A stretch of 64,000 nucleotides of DNA from Sphingobacteriaceae bacterium (GTDB taxonomy: Bacteria > Bacteroidota > Bacteroidia > Sphingobacteriales > Sphingobacteriaceae). The notes beneath the pieces are model-generated. The model saw only the letters and a program-made list of their open reading frames with translations. It was not told the origin of the DNA and searched no databases. Positions 39,484 to 49,129 of this stretch are shown one piece after another. The position numbers and the translations under genes were made by a program. Numbering within the stretch: position 1 is the first letter of the stretch; every line of letters begins with the position of its first letter. The stretch is taken from assembly GCA_947458875.1 (NCBI GenBank), contig CANGZD010000001.1, positions 161,498 through 225,497 on the forward strand, read 5' to 3'.

Positions 39484-40140
39484 TTAATAGCGTTTGCCAT
39501 TGTTTTTTGGACGGTTGGCTCCGCCATTCTTATTATTTGACCGGCCTTTGTGCTGGTTTTTCGTTCTGGTAGGGGTGTGTTGTCTGTATTCTACTTTGTG
39601 CAGATTCACATTTTCGCTCAATTGCAATTCTCCATTGGATAGTTCACGCAAATCTTTGATGATGGTCTCATCAGCAACATTGTCTTTATTCCAGGTAACA
39701 TAGGCCATTTTCATGAAGTTGGCAATAGCTTCAACCATTTGTTTTTTACGTTCCGGCTCTTCCATTTCTTTAGCTCGGCTAATCATAATTTCTACCGTTT
39801 TTCCGTAATGTTTGTATTTGATCCTTTGATGAGGATAGGTTAATGGCTTCGGTTTGTAATGGATGGCGTCGGGTGATGGTTTTGGATAAGGAGAATCGAC
39901 ATCAATTTTAAAATCTGATATGATATGCAAATGATCCCATAGCTTATGCTTAAAATCGGCTACGTCCCGTAAATGCGGATTTAAAAACCCCATTAAATCA
40001 ATCACTACCTGGGCATACCTGTTACGCTCTTCTTTAGTGGGCAGCGCACATATATAACTCACCATGTTCTGAACATTTCGTCCGTATTCAGACAAAATCA
40101 GTTTGTTGCGGGTACTGTTATAATCAAAAGTCATATTCAT
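39484..40140 (-). CDS. DUF4290 domain protein
   Basis: LILSEYGRNVQNMVSYICALPTKEERNRYAQVVIDLMGFLNPHLRDVADFKHKLWDHL. Confidence 0.85.
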   Translation of the reverse strand: MNMTFDYNSTRNKLILSEYGRNVQNMVSYICALPTKEERNRYAQVVIDLMGFLNPHLRDVADFKHKLWDHLHIISDFKIDVDSPYPKPSPDAIHYKPKPLTYPHQRIKYKHYGKTVEIMISRAKEMEEPERKKQMVEAIANFMKMAYVTWNKDNVADETIIKDLRELSNGELQLSENVNLHKVEYRQHTPTRTKNQHKGRSNNKNGGANRPKNNGKRY

Positions 40141-40562
40141 TTAACAAATCTAAGGATTGGGATTTCGGCTAACGGAAGAATTTACCGGTACTTGAACGAA
40201 ATCGGAGCCTCATCCACTGTTTTATCGGGTTTTGCAGCTTAAAGTCTCTGTAAATATACTGCAAAAAATTAAGCCGTTTAATCTCATTTTTAATTAAGTC
40301 AGTTTCTTACATGAAATTTTCAACGATTTGAAATCTAATTTTTAAATAATAATTAAATATTTAAAATATTAAATCAATTATTTCATATTTAATTGTTAGC
40401 TCATTTTTTTTGAAACCAACTATCTCTTAATTCATACCATTCATCTTTGGTTTTCTACCATTGGTCATAAAGTGCCATTTCTTCAAATCAATAATTAAGA
40501 CTTTTGAGTTATAGTTTATGTTTTCCGAGTAAAACTTAATTATTAACCTAAAATATCTATCC

Positions 40563-42998
40563 ATGAAATGGTCTACTATCTTAATGATCAGATTAAGTTC
40601 TTTTCTGTTATTTTTTCTATTAGTTCAGCAATTAACAGCTCAAATCCCACAACAATTAAATTACCAGGGTGCGGTCAGAGATGATCAGGGTAAACCGCTC
40701 GCAAATACCAATATCAAAATTCGTTTGAGTATCCAGGATGCTGGCGTAAATGGTAAAGTTCATTACAGCGAGGAAAGGCAAGTCAAAACCAATCTATTGG
40801 GTTTATACAATATTCAGATTGGTAGTGACGGGACACTTACTAAAACAGGAGATTTTACCATTATTCCATGGGGACTGGGCCCCAAATCGTTAAGAGTGGA
40901 GACAGACATTTCTGATTTGGGTGTCTACACGCTAGCGGGCATCACTCCATTAGTCAGTGTGCCCTATGCATTGTATTCAAAGTATGCAGAAAATGGTCCT
41001 CCAGGAGCTACAGGTCCGGCCGGTGCCAACGGAATCAGTATTACCAATGCCATTATCGATTCTCAAGGACATTTGATACTAACTCTGAGTGATAATTCCC
41101 AAGTAGATGCAGGGTTTGTGAAAGGTACGGTGGGAGATACAGGCCCAGCAGGCCCTCCGGGTCCAACTGGTTTGGCTGGTGCCACCATCACCAGTGTTTC
41201 AATAGATCCAGCTACAGGTCATCTCATTGTTAAGTTAAATGATAATAGTACTCTTGATGCCGGGTATGTAATTGGCCCAGTTGGGCCTATTGGTCCGGAG
41301 GGCCCTGCTGGGCCGATAGGTCAGATAGGTCCAGCAGGGCCGCAGGGGCCAACTGGAAATCAAGGTGTAAGTGTTCAAACAGTTAAAATAGGTGGGGATG
41401 GACATCTGTATATAAGCCTGACCGATGGGCAAGAACTGGATGCCGGCTTTGTGAAGGGCGATCCAGGCGATCCAGGCGACCCAGGTCCTGCTGGTGTAAA
41501 CGGATTAAGTATCAGCACAGCTGCTATCGACTCTCAGGGTCATCTCATTCTAACCCTAAGTAATAATACCCAGATTGATGCAGGAGTTGCGAAAGGTGCA
41601 ACTGGAGATCCGGGACCTGCAGGTCCAGCTGGACCACAGGGTCCACAAGGTGAAATCGGTCCGGTAGGGCCACAGGGACCGCAAGGCGAGGCCGGTCCAA
41701 CAGGTATGCCCTTTTTGACAAATTCTCATATTTACGTGGGCGATGTTAACAACTTACCGATTGATGTTTCGATGGCAGGTGATGCCGGTATCACTAATAC
41801 AGGTATAGTCACTATCTCCAATAATGCCATCACAGAAGTTAAAATAGCCGACGGTGCAGTGACTAATAGTAAGATACTAAATGGTGCAGTGACGACCAAT
41901 AAAATTGGCGACGGTGCGGTGACGCTTAGTAAGATGGCACTTGGCCCACCTGATCAAGTATATATGACCAATTCTGCAGGTACACCCATCTTGTCAAGTT
42001 TTAGTAATATGGGTTGGTCACTCACGGGTAATTCAGGGACTTCTGATGGATTTCATTTTCTTGGAACTGCAGATGCTGTTCCTCTTAACTTCAGGGTAAA
42101 TAGCTTGAATGCGGGACGCATTGATTATACAACTGGAGCTACAACTTTTGGTTATTTAGCTGGAAATTCAAGTACTACAATTTTACAAAATACCCTGATT
42201 GGTAATCAGGCTGGAGAATTATTGACTTCCGGTAGTAACAGAAATACATTTATAGGGGCCTTTGCAGGAAGGAATGTCACATTAAACTCTGGTTTGAATA
42301 CTGCTATAGGCGAAAGTGCATTAAGCTCCATGAATATATCCGGAAGTTTTAATAATGTGGCTTTAGGCTCATTGGCAGGTATGCAGTTTGCCGGAGGGAA
42401 TAACAACATTTTTATTGGTAAAAATGCTGGTTTGTCAGCTGTTGGTTCTGCAAGTGCAAATACATTGATCGGTTTGTCCGCAACTGCTTCACCCAACTTG
42501 AGTAATGCGACGGCCATAGGTGCAAATGCGGTAGTTTCAAGTAGTAACAGCATGGTACTAGGTGGAACCGGTGCGAACCAAGTGAATATTGGTATTAATA
42601 CTACAACTCCGGAAGAAAAGTTACACATCAACAGAGGGAATTTTAAGATACATGAAGGTGTTTATATTTCTACTCAAACTTCAGCAATGACAATTTCGAC
42701 TCCAATACCAAGTGGAATAGTTGGTGCAAATCCAGGTGCGGTGCCCATGACTAATGTGAAAGGTCAGGTTGTTGCGGATGGCACAAACAATACACTTGCT
42801 TATTCTATGATTTTGATCTCTTTTTCAACTCCAAGCCCTTATACTTCGAATCCATCTGTACTCATCACACCGGTTAATCAAACCGCAGCTGATTCAGACT
42901 ATTATGTGAACAGTTCACTTACCGGGTTTTCAATTTTTTACAGAAATAAATCAGCTGGTATGCGTGATGCCGCATTTAATTATTGGGTAATTCAGTAA
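40563..42998 (+). CDS. Secreted collagen-like fibre protein with interleaved beta modules and YadA-head-like repeats
   Basis: Signal peptide; G-x-y tracts at about 40995-41708; four about 30-aa GHLxxxLxDxxxxDAGxxKG modules; GAVTNSKI repeats; [21 protein letters not shown] repeats. Confidence 0.88.
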   Translation: MKWSTILMIRLSSFLLFFLLVQQLTAQIPQQLNYQGAVRDDQGKPLANTNIKIRLSIQDAGVNGKVHYSEERQVKTNLLGLYNIQIGSDGTLTKTGDFTIIPWGLGPKSLRVETDISDLGVYTLAGITPLVSVPYALYSKYAENGPPGATGPAGANGISITNAIIDSQGHLILTLSDNSQVDAGFVKGTVGDTGPAGPPGPTGLAGATITSVSIDPATGHLIVKLNDNSTLDAGYVIGPVGPIGPEGPAGPIGQIGPAGPQGPTGNQGVSVQTVKIGGDGHLYISLTDGQELDAGFVKGDPGDPGDPGPAGVNGLSISTAAIDSQGHLILTLSNNTQIDAGVAKGATGDPGPAGPAGPQGPQGEIGPVGPQGPQGEAGPTGMPFLTNSHIYVGDVNNLPIDVSMAGDAGITNTGIVTISNNAITEVKIADGAVTNSKILNGAVTTNKIGDGAVTLSKMALGPPDQVYMTNSAGTPILSSFSNMGWSLTGNSGTSDGFHFLGTADAVPLNFRVNSLNAGRIDYTTGATTFGYLAGNSSTTILQNTLIGNQAGELLTSGSNRNTFIGAFAGRNVTLNSGLNTAIGESALSSMNISGSFNNVALGSLAGMQFAGGNNNIFIGKNAGLSAVGSASANTLIGLSATASPNLSNATAIGANAVVSSSNSMVLGGTGANQVNIGINTTTPEEKLHINRGNFKIHEGVYISTQTSAMTISTPIPSGIVGANPGAVPMTNVKGQVVADGTNNTLAYSMILISFSTPSPYTSNPSVLITPVNQTAADSDYYVNSSLTGFSIFYRNKSAGMRDAAFNYWVIQ

Positions 42999-43002
42999 CA
43001 TC

Positions 43003-43554
43003 ATGAAAAGGTTTACAGCATACTTGGCTATCATAATTCAAATGTTCAGTTTGAGCATCAGAGCACAAGATAATTTACCTTATACACTTAATGTTACGGG
43101 AAATTATGCTTTGGTTAATGGTTTCGTTTTTGACTATAGTGTGGGCGAAATGACAGCTGTGGAAACCTTCAGTTTTTCAAACAACCTGCTTACACAGGGG
43201 TTCCTGCAATCTATCGTACCTATCGCATTTGGTGGAGGCGGGCTTGATATTAAGGTTTGGCCTGATATGTCGCCCAATAATGACAATATGGGTCATGAGG
43301 TCTTGTTCATTGAGAATATTTTGAATTACCCGGATAATGATATTCAGATTTTCAATCGCTGGGGCAATGTCATCTTTAAAATGAACCAATATGATAACGA
43401 TCAGCGGGCGTTTAAAGGAAAAGCCAATACTGGTATGCTCATGGACGATGCTGAAGTGCCGGACGGAACTTATTACTACATCTTAAAGGTATTCGACCCG
43501 GTCGGTGGTAAAAACCATTTATTTAATGGATTCTTCGTGATTAAAAGAAAATAA
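43003..43554 (+). CDS. Short secreted protein ending in CHU_C/gliding-motility (type B T9SS) C-terminal domain
   Basis: Signal peptide; FDYSVGEMTAVETF...LTQGFLQ; IKVWPDMSPNNDNMGHEVLFIENILNYPDNDIQIFNRWGNVIFK...PDGTYYYILKV...FNGFFVIKR. Confidence 0.85.
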   Translation: MKRFTAYLAIIIQMFSLSIRAQDNLPYTLNVTGNYALVNGFVFDYSVGEMTAVETFSFSNNLLTQGFLQSIVPIAFGGGGLDIKVWPDMSPNNDNMGHEVLFIENILNYPDNDIQIFNRWGNVIFKMNQYDNDQRAFKGKANTGMLMDDAEVPDGTYYYILKVFDPVGGKNHLFNGFFVIKRK

Positions 43555-43566
43555 AAAACTAAACCT

Positions 43567-44490
43567 GTGAAAAAGTACTTAGCACTCATCTATCCCATTA
43601 TTTGCCTTATCCCTTTAGCAGGATTTTCGCAATTACGCGTTCAGCGGGCTCTTTTTAGCCAATATCAGTTTAACGGCTTGGCTGTTAATCCGGCCTTTTC
43701 TTCGCTCGATCAACAAGGCAGGATTACGGCACTTACCCGTAACCAGTGGGTAGGTTTTGAAGGTGCACCCCAAACACAAACTTTAACTGCTTATACCACG
43801 CTACCTAACGAAAAAACCTCATTAGGGGGAATGTTTGTACACGATAGGGTGGGTGTGGAGAGTGAGCAGGCCTTTTTTTTATCCTTGGCGCAAAGGGTGC
43901 AATTAACCGATAATAGCCACTTGGCTGCCGGTTTTACTTCAGGCATTGGTTATTATTTGGGCAATTATGGTAGTTTGACCGATCAAGATCCGGTATTTGT
44001 GAACCAATCAAGCTGGAGAGCCAATGTTGGTTTAGGCTTGATGTATTTCAACGATCGCTGGGAGCTTGGATTTTCTGTACCCTATTTGGCCAAGTTCAAT
44101 GTAGGTGCAAATAATAGTACTACCTCGCTTTCGGCTTTACGATCCGATTTTTATTTAACGGCCAATTATCGGTTCAACGCCAATTATTTTATCAAACTAA
44201 AACCTTCTTTATTGGTTAAATACACGGCTGGAGTTCCGCTACAGTATGATATCAATATGAATGCTTATTTTGAAGAAAAGGGATTGAGCCTTGGTTTGGG
44301 TTATCGCTCACAGGCTGCGGTTACCGCCATGTTCCAGGTGAAACTGAACCAGCGCATGCAATTAGGATATGCACACGATTTCATGACCGATATCAGTTTA
44401 AAACATCAAATGGGTACCCACGAAGTAATGCTTAATTATCGTTTTAAAAAAGCACGAAAAAGTTATTATGACTCTGATGAACGATTTTAA
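43567..44490 (+). CDS. PorP/SprF family type IX secretion membrane protein
   Basis: FSQYQFNGLAVNPAFSSLDQQGRITALTRNQWVGFEGAPQTQTLTAYTTL beta-barrel family start. Confidence 0.9.
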   Translation: MKKYLALIYPIICLIPLAGFSQLRVQRALFSQYQFNGLAVNPAFSSLDQQGRITALTRNQWVGFEGAPQTQTLTAYTTLPNEKTSLGGMFVHDRVGVESEQAFFLSLAQRVQLTDNSHLAAGFTSGIGYYLGNYGSLTDQDPVFVNQSSWRANVGLGLMYFNDRWELGFSVPYLAKFNVGANNSTTSLSALRSDFYLTANYRFNANYFIKLKPSLLVKYTAGVPLQYDINMNAYFEEKGLSLGLGYRSQAAVTAMFQVKLNQRMQLGYAHDFMTDISLKHQMGTHEVMLNYRFKKARKSYYDSDERF

Positions 44491-44492
44491 TG

Positions 44493-44885
44493 ATGTCTGC
44501 CAAACCGAACGTGCTTTTTTTAGATGATGATTATTTACTCATTAAAGCTGTTGAGTTAATTACAAGGGATAGCCCTTTTCATTTCTACCTATCTGGTTCT
44601 GTAAAAGAAGCCAGACAGATGATGAGAGCCCGGTCTTTTCAAATCATTTTCTCCGATTTTCATATGCCTGAATGTAACGGAGTAGAATTTTTAGCAGAAG
44701 CAGCCAAAATTTGTCCTTCCTCAGTTCGCATATTGGTTTCTGCAAGTTTAAATGACAAGGAAGCAAAGAGAGCACTCAAAGAGCAGCAAATATTCAGTTT
44801 TTTAAAGAAACCTTTCGGTAGAGCCAGTTTCATCCAAAGTTTGCAGGAGGCCATGCAAGCCTGGGAAAGTAAGAATCAATCTTAG
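44493..44885 (+). CDS. Single-domain response regulator (REC only)
   Basis: VLFLDDDYLL, IIFSDFHMPECNGVEFL, SFLKKPF; 130 aa, no output domain. Confidence 0.9.
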   Translation: MSAKPNVLFLDDDYLLIKAVELITRDSPFHFYLSGSVKEARQMMRARSFQIIFSDFHMPECNGVEFLAEAAKICPSSVRILVSASLNDKEAKRALKEQQIFSFLKKPFGRASFIQSLQEAMQAWESKNQS

Positions 44886-47152
44886 TTAACGATCCGGAGT
44901 TTGGCAAATTTTAAAAGAAGCTGTTTCTGTCCTAGTTCCTTAAAAAATATGGTGGCTTTGATGTCGGGTTTATTACCTTCCATTTGAAGCACTTTTCCAA
45001 AACCGAAACGTTCGTGCTCTACTTCCATACCAACCTGTAAATTTGAAGTGTCGGAAGGGCTAAAACCCGGACTTGGTGTATGTGCCTTGGGCAATATCGA
45101 TTTTGTTTTAGGCAGTAGACTGGGCTTAGGTTTACTGAAACTTTCTTTTTCCTGCCAGGCAGATCGTTCTTGATCAAAAGAAAGGTTTGAATTGTTTTTT
45201 GAAGCGATTTTAAAGTCTATTTCCAGGTATTGAGGATCAATTTCTTCAATAAATCGGCTGGGTTCGCAATTGGTGAGAGTCCCCCAGCGATAACGGGAGG
45301 TGGCATAGCTTAAATGCAATTGCTTTTCGGCTCGAGTGATGGCCACATAAAAAAGCCTTCTTTCTTCTTCCAGGTCTGCTCTCGAACTTAGCGACATTTG
45401 AGATGGGAAAAGATTTTCCTCTAATCCGACCACATAAACATGTGCAAACTCAAGGCCTTTGGCCGAGTGAATGGTCATTAGCGAAACTGTGTCTGCATCA
45501 GGATCCTTATCATTGTCATCGTTCGTGAGCAAAGCAATATCTTGCATGAAAACATCGAGTCCTTTTTGTTCAATATCCTCTCTTTCAGAAAACTCTTTGA
45601 TGCCGTTTAAAAGTTCCTGAATATTTTCATATCGGCTCAATCCTTCCACCGATTTATCTTCATGAAGTTCCTTCAAAAGTGTGCTGTGTTGGGCAATGTG
45701 GAGTGCTGTATCGTATGCGTTATTCGATTTCGCCATTACCTGAAAACTTTGAATCAGGGTTGCAAAGTTGGCAACTGCACCAGCACTTCTGGCATCCAGG
45801 TATTTCGATGCACCACAAATAACTTCCCAAAGCGAAATTTGGTGCTGATCTGCAGCTACGATGATCCTTTCAATGCTGGTATCGCCTATCCCACGGCGAG
45901 GATAATTGATCACCCGTTTGATCGCTTCTTCATCGTTTGGATTATAAGTCAACCTGAAGTAAGCAATTAAATCTTTGATTTCCTTTCTCTGGTAAAAAGA
46001 AAGACCACCATATATTTTGTAAGGGATATTGAGTTTCCGAAGTGCCTCTTCCATTGCCCTCGATTGCGCATTGGTTCGGTATAAAATCGCAAAATTTTTA
46101 TAGTCGAGGTTTTTTGAGGCACGTTGTTCGGCAATGCGCTCGGCTACTTGCTTGCCTTCATCATTATCGCTGAAAGCCCGACTTACTTTAATTTTTTCTC
46201 CAACTTCATTTTCAGAATAAACTGTTTTTTGTAATTGGTTTTTATTGTTGGAAATGATGCTGTTGGCTACTTCTACAATGTTTTTGGTAGAACGATAATT
46301 CTGTTCGAGTTTAAAAACCTGCAAATCAGGATAATCTTTCTCAAAGTTGAGGATATTCTGGATGTTGGCTCCCCTGAAAGCATAAATGCTTTGTGCATCA
46401 TCGCCCACCACACAAATATTTTCATTGATGGCGGCCAGTCTTTTTACAATTAAATATTGCGAAAAATTGGTATCCTGGTACTCATCCACCATGATGTACT
46501 TGAACCTGTTTTGGTATTTGTATAATACATCCGGATGGTCCTTCAATAAAACATTGGTTTTAAATAATAAATCGTCAAAATCCATTGCCCCGGCCTTGAA
46601 ACATCGCTGGGTGTATGCTTGGTAAATCTCGCCTATCTTGCCCCTTCCGGAGGAATTGTCTTCGGCTTGTATGTGCTCGTTTTGAAGATATTCAGCAGCA
46701 GAAATTAAATTATTTTTTGCGCTGGAAATGCGGTTGTAAACAAAATTGGCATTGTAAAGCTTATCGTCCAGCTGCATTTCTTTCAATATGGAGCGGATTA
46801 GGCTTTTGCTGTCGTCGGTATCGTAGATGGTGAAATTGTTGGGATATCCAATTTTTTCTGCTTCCACTCTTAAAATTTTGGCAAAAATAGAGTGAAAGGT
46901 GCCCATCCAGCAGTTTTTTGCCTCCGGACCCACCACATCCAAAATTCGATCACGCATGCCTCTGGCAGCCTTATTGGTGAAGGTAAGCACTAGGATGTTG
47001 AAGGGATCGACACCGTTTTTGATCAAATGGGCTACTCGATAAGTGATTACTCTGGTTTTGCCCGAACCGGCACCAGCCACAATCATTACCGGCCCATTGG
47101 TTTGTTCTACTGCTGCTCTCTGAGATGGGTTTAGCCCACTTAAATACTCCAA
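44882..47152 (-). CDS. UvrD/PcrA-type ATP-dependent DNA helicase
   Basis: LNPSQRAAVEQTNGPVMIVAGAGSGKTRVITYRVAHLI, VDEYQDTN, VGDDAQSIYAFRGA, LMTIHSAKGLEF. Confidence 0.95.
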   Translation of the reverse strand: MEYLSGLNPSQRAAVEQTNGPVMIVAGAGSGKTRVITYRVAHLIKNGVDPFNILVLTFTNKAARGMRDRILDVVGPEAKNCWMGTFHSIFAKILRVEAEKIGYPNNFTIYDTDDSKSLIRSILKEMQLDDKLYNANFVYNRISSAKNNLISAAEYLQNEHIQAEDNSSGRGKIGEIYQAYTQRCFKAGAMDFDDLLFKTNVLLKDHPDVLYKYQNRFKYIMVDEYQDTNFSQYLIVKRLAAINENICVVGDDAQSIYAFRGANIQNILNFEKDYPDLQVFKLEQNYRSTKNIVEVANSIISNNKNQLQKTVYSENEVGEKIKVSRAFSDNDEGKQVAERIAEQRASKNLDYKNFAILYRTNAQSRAMEEALRKLNIPYKIYGGLSFYQRKEIKDLIAYFRLTYNPNDEEAIKRVINYPRRGIGDTSIERIIVAADQHQISLWEVICGASKYLDARSAGAVANFATLIQSFQVMAKSNNAYDTALHIAQHSTLLKELHEDKSVEGLSRYENIQELLNGIKEFSEREDIEQKGLDVFMQDIALLTNDDNDKDPDADTVSLMTIHSAKGLEFAHVYVVGLEENLFPSQMSLSSRADLEEERRLFYVAITRAEKQLHLSYATSRYRWGTLTNCEPSRFIEEIDPQYLEIDFKIASKNNSNLSFDQERSAWQEKESFSKPKPSLLPKTKSILPKAHTPSPGFSPSDTSNLQVGMEVEHERFGFGKVLQMEGNKPDIKATIFFKELGQKQLLLKFAKLRIVN

Positions 47153-47220
47153 AATTCAATCAAATATATAGCTGCTAAGTTATAAAACAGGCTGCATAAT
47201 TTGTCGGCATGTGGAAAAGA

Positions 47221-48702
47221 TTAAGCGGGTTGATGACCGCTGAGATCGGGCATGTCCGGATTATTCAGGCTTTCGTTTAAACGATGAATTTTTTCATCAA
47301 TTACTTCAATACAAGTGTTTAGTTTGCTGATCAGATCATTAGGCTCAATCATATTTTCCGTTTGCAAAATCATCAGCCCTTTCATGCTCGCAACCGGACC
47401 TCTGATTTCATGCGAAAGATGGGCAGAGTACTCAGAAAGTTTTTTGTTTTTGATGCGGAGATCTTTAGTCCGCTCATCAATCAGTTCTTCGAGGTGTAGG
47501 TTGATGCGGTTCAGGTCGTCTTTTTGTTTCATAATTTCCTGATTCAAAACTTGTAGTCTCAAGTTTGTTTTAATTCTCCTTCGCACATTCATCGCCAAAA
47601 CCACAATCACAACAATCGACATGCAGGTGACGATGAGCGTAGAGATGAGGATGATTTGGTTTTGTTTTTGGCGGAGGGTAATTAGTTCATTTTCTCTTTT
47701 TAGTTCTCTTTGTTTGAATTGTTCCTGTAGCAAACTGATTCTGGAAGATTCGCTGTCGGCATGATTCAGGCTATCTTGTCTGTATAAGATTTGTAGATGG
47801 CTCAATGCATTCCTGTAGTTTTTTCTTTTGAGTTCAAGCTCATAATTTGTGTATTGGTAATCATAGATCAATTTGGTGTCATTAACTAATTCGGCAAATT
47901 TCATCCCCTCTTTTAAGCTAACATCCGCCTTTTTGAATTCTTTTTGTGCAATATAAACCGAGCTGAGCGTGAGCAGGATGCTGGCGCAGGCTACATTCAA
48001 TTCATTTGATTTTGCGCTGAGTAGAGCATTCTTCAATGTTTGCTCTGCAAATTTAAATTGATTCATTTCATAGTAAACCTTCCCCTTGTTTTGCAGGCAA
48101 TGCGTCTTTCCTATTTTGTTGCCGGTTTTTCGGTAAAGCTTTTCTCCCTTTTCGTAAAAGTTTAAGGCCTGGCTATATTTCTTTTTTCTCACGAAGATAT
48201 TTCCAATGTTCAGAAAGATATTTGCCATTAAATCAGGCTCATTCAATTCCTCAGCTATCTTAAGCGAACTGGTAAAATATTCCAATGCTTTATCGTAATC
48301 TGCCCCCAGGTAAAGATTCCCAATGTTGTTCAGCACTTTTGCTTCGCCCAGCCTGTTGAGCTCGTTTTTAAATAATTCAAGCGCAAGTAAATAATCGGCT
48401 ACCGCTGCTTCTGTCTCACTTAAATAATACTTTGCAATTCCTCTGATTCGGTAAGCTTCAGCCTCACCGTTGGTATACTTGATATTTTTGGCCATTTCCA
48501 AAGCCTCTTCAGCCAAAATGAGCGATTGTTGAGGGTCGTTTAATCTGCTTTCAAAGCCTCTTTTATTCAATTTGATTACGGTATTGCTATCCTGCAAAGC
48601 CTCTTTAGGTGCTATTCTTTCAAATGACTGCTCTTCCGTTTTATTAATGTAAAATAGATGTAATAGCGCAATGTGGACAAGAAACCATAAAAAGTGATTC
48701 AT
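47221..48702 (-). CDS. TPR sensor protein with TM and HisKA-like domain, no HATPase domain
   Basis: N-terminal signal, multiple TPRs, TM IILISTLIVTCMSIVVIVVLAM, H-box EYSAHLSHEIRGPVASMKG, ends about 50 aa later. Confidence 0.85.
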   Translation of the reverse strand: MNHFLWFLVHIALLHLFYINKTEEQSFERIAPKEALQDSNTVIKLNKRGFESRLNDPQQSLILAEEALEMAKNIKYTNGEAEAYRIRGIAKYYLSETEAAVADYLLALELFKNELNRLGEAKVLNNIGNLYLGADYDKALEYFTSSLKIAEELNEPDLMANIFLNIGNIFVRKKKYSQALNFYEKGEKLYRKTGNKIGKTHCLQNKGKVYYEMNQFKFAEQTLKNALLSAKSNELNVACASILLTLSSVYIAQKEFKKADVSLKEGMKFAELVNDTKLIYDYQYTNYELELKRKNYRNALSHLQILYRQDSLNHADSESSRISLLQEQFKQRELKRENELITLRQKQNQIILISTLIVTCMSIVVIVVLAMNVRRRIKTNLRLQVLNQEIMKQKDDLNRINLHLEELIDERTKDLRIKNKKLSEYSAHLSHEIRGPVASMKGLMILQTENMIEPNDLISKLNTCIEVIDEKIHRLNESLNNPDMPDLSGHQPA

Positions 48703-48937
48703 CGGATATTTTTATATATACAATAAAAATATAATTTATAATTAATTACCTACAGAAATATTGAGCAAATTGAGACAATTACTCAATAAAATTACTCACA
48801 TAAAAAACTATTATACTGAAATTCAATAATTTATACAAAAACTATAAAAATAATTTCATTTAGATTAAAAATCTATTTATATTTATAATATAAATAACTA
48901 ATTATTAAAAAATTAATTTAAAATAAAAATTTGTGTC

Positions 48938-49075
48938 ATGAAAAAACTATTATTCGTATTAACTGCTTTTGTTGTGATTGGTATGGTTGCATGCAAAAAA
49001 GATGAAAGTATCCAGCCGGAAAAAACCAATCAATCTGTGGTGTCTGATAAAAGAGATTTGGGGACTGGAGATTAG
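48938..49075 (+). CDS. 45-aa lipoprotein/lipopeptide precursor
   Basis: MKKLLFVLTAFVVIGMVACKKDESIQPEKTNQSVVSDKRDLGTGD*; lipobox MVAC; followed by a terminator; below the ORF-track cutoff. Confidence 0.65.
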   Translation: MKKLLFVLTAFVVIGMVACKKDESIQPEKTNQSVVSDKRDLGTGD

Positions 49076-49094
49076 TATGTCTTTAAATCTTTGC

Positions 49095-49129
49095 AAAAAA
49101 GGAAGCAAGTCGATTTGCTTCCTTTTTTT
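49095..49129 (+). terminator. Intrinsic terminator after short lipoprotein
   Basis: GGAAGCAAGTCGATTTGCTTCCTTTTTTT. Confidence 0.85.

Noticed and set aside
40990-41710. DNA-level tandem repeats considered as a CRISPR or minisatellite array
   Set aside because: Repeats are in-frame, degenerate and encode G-x-y collagen triplets; no uniform direct repeats with unique spacers
42206-42631. 141-aa minus-strand ORF
   Set aside because: Antisense to the beta-roll repeat region of the fibre gene
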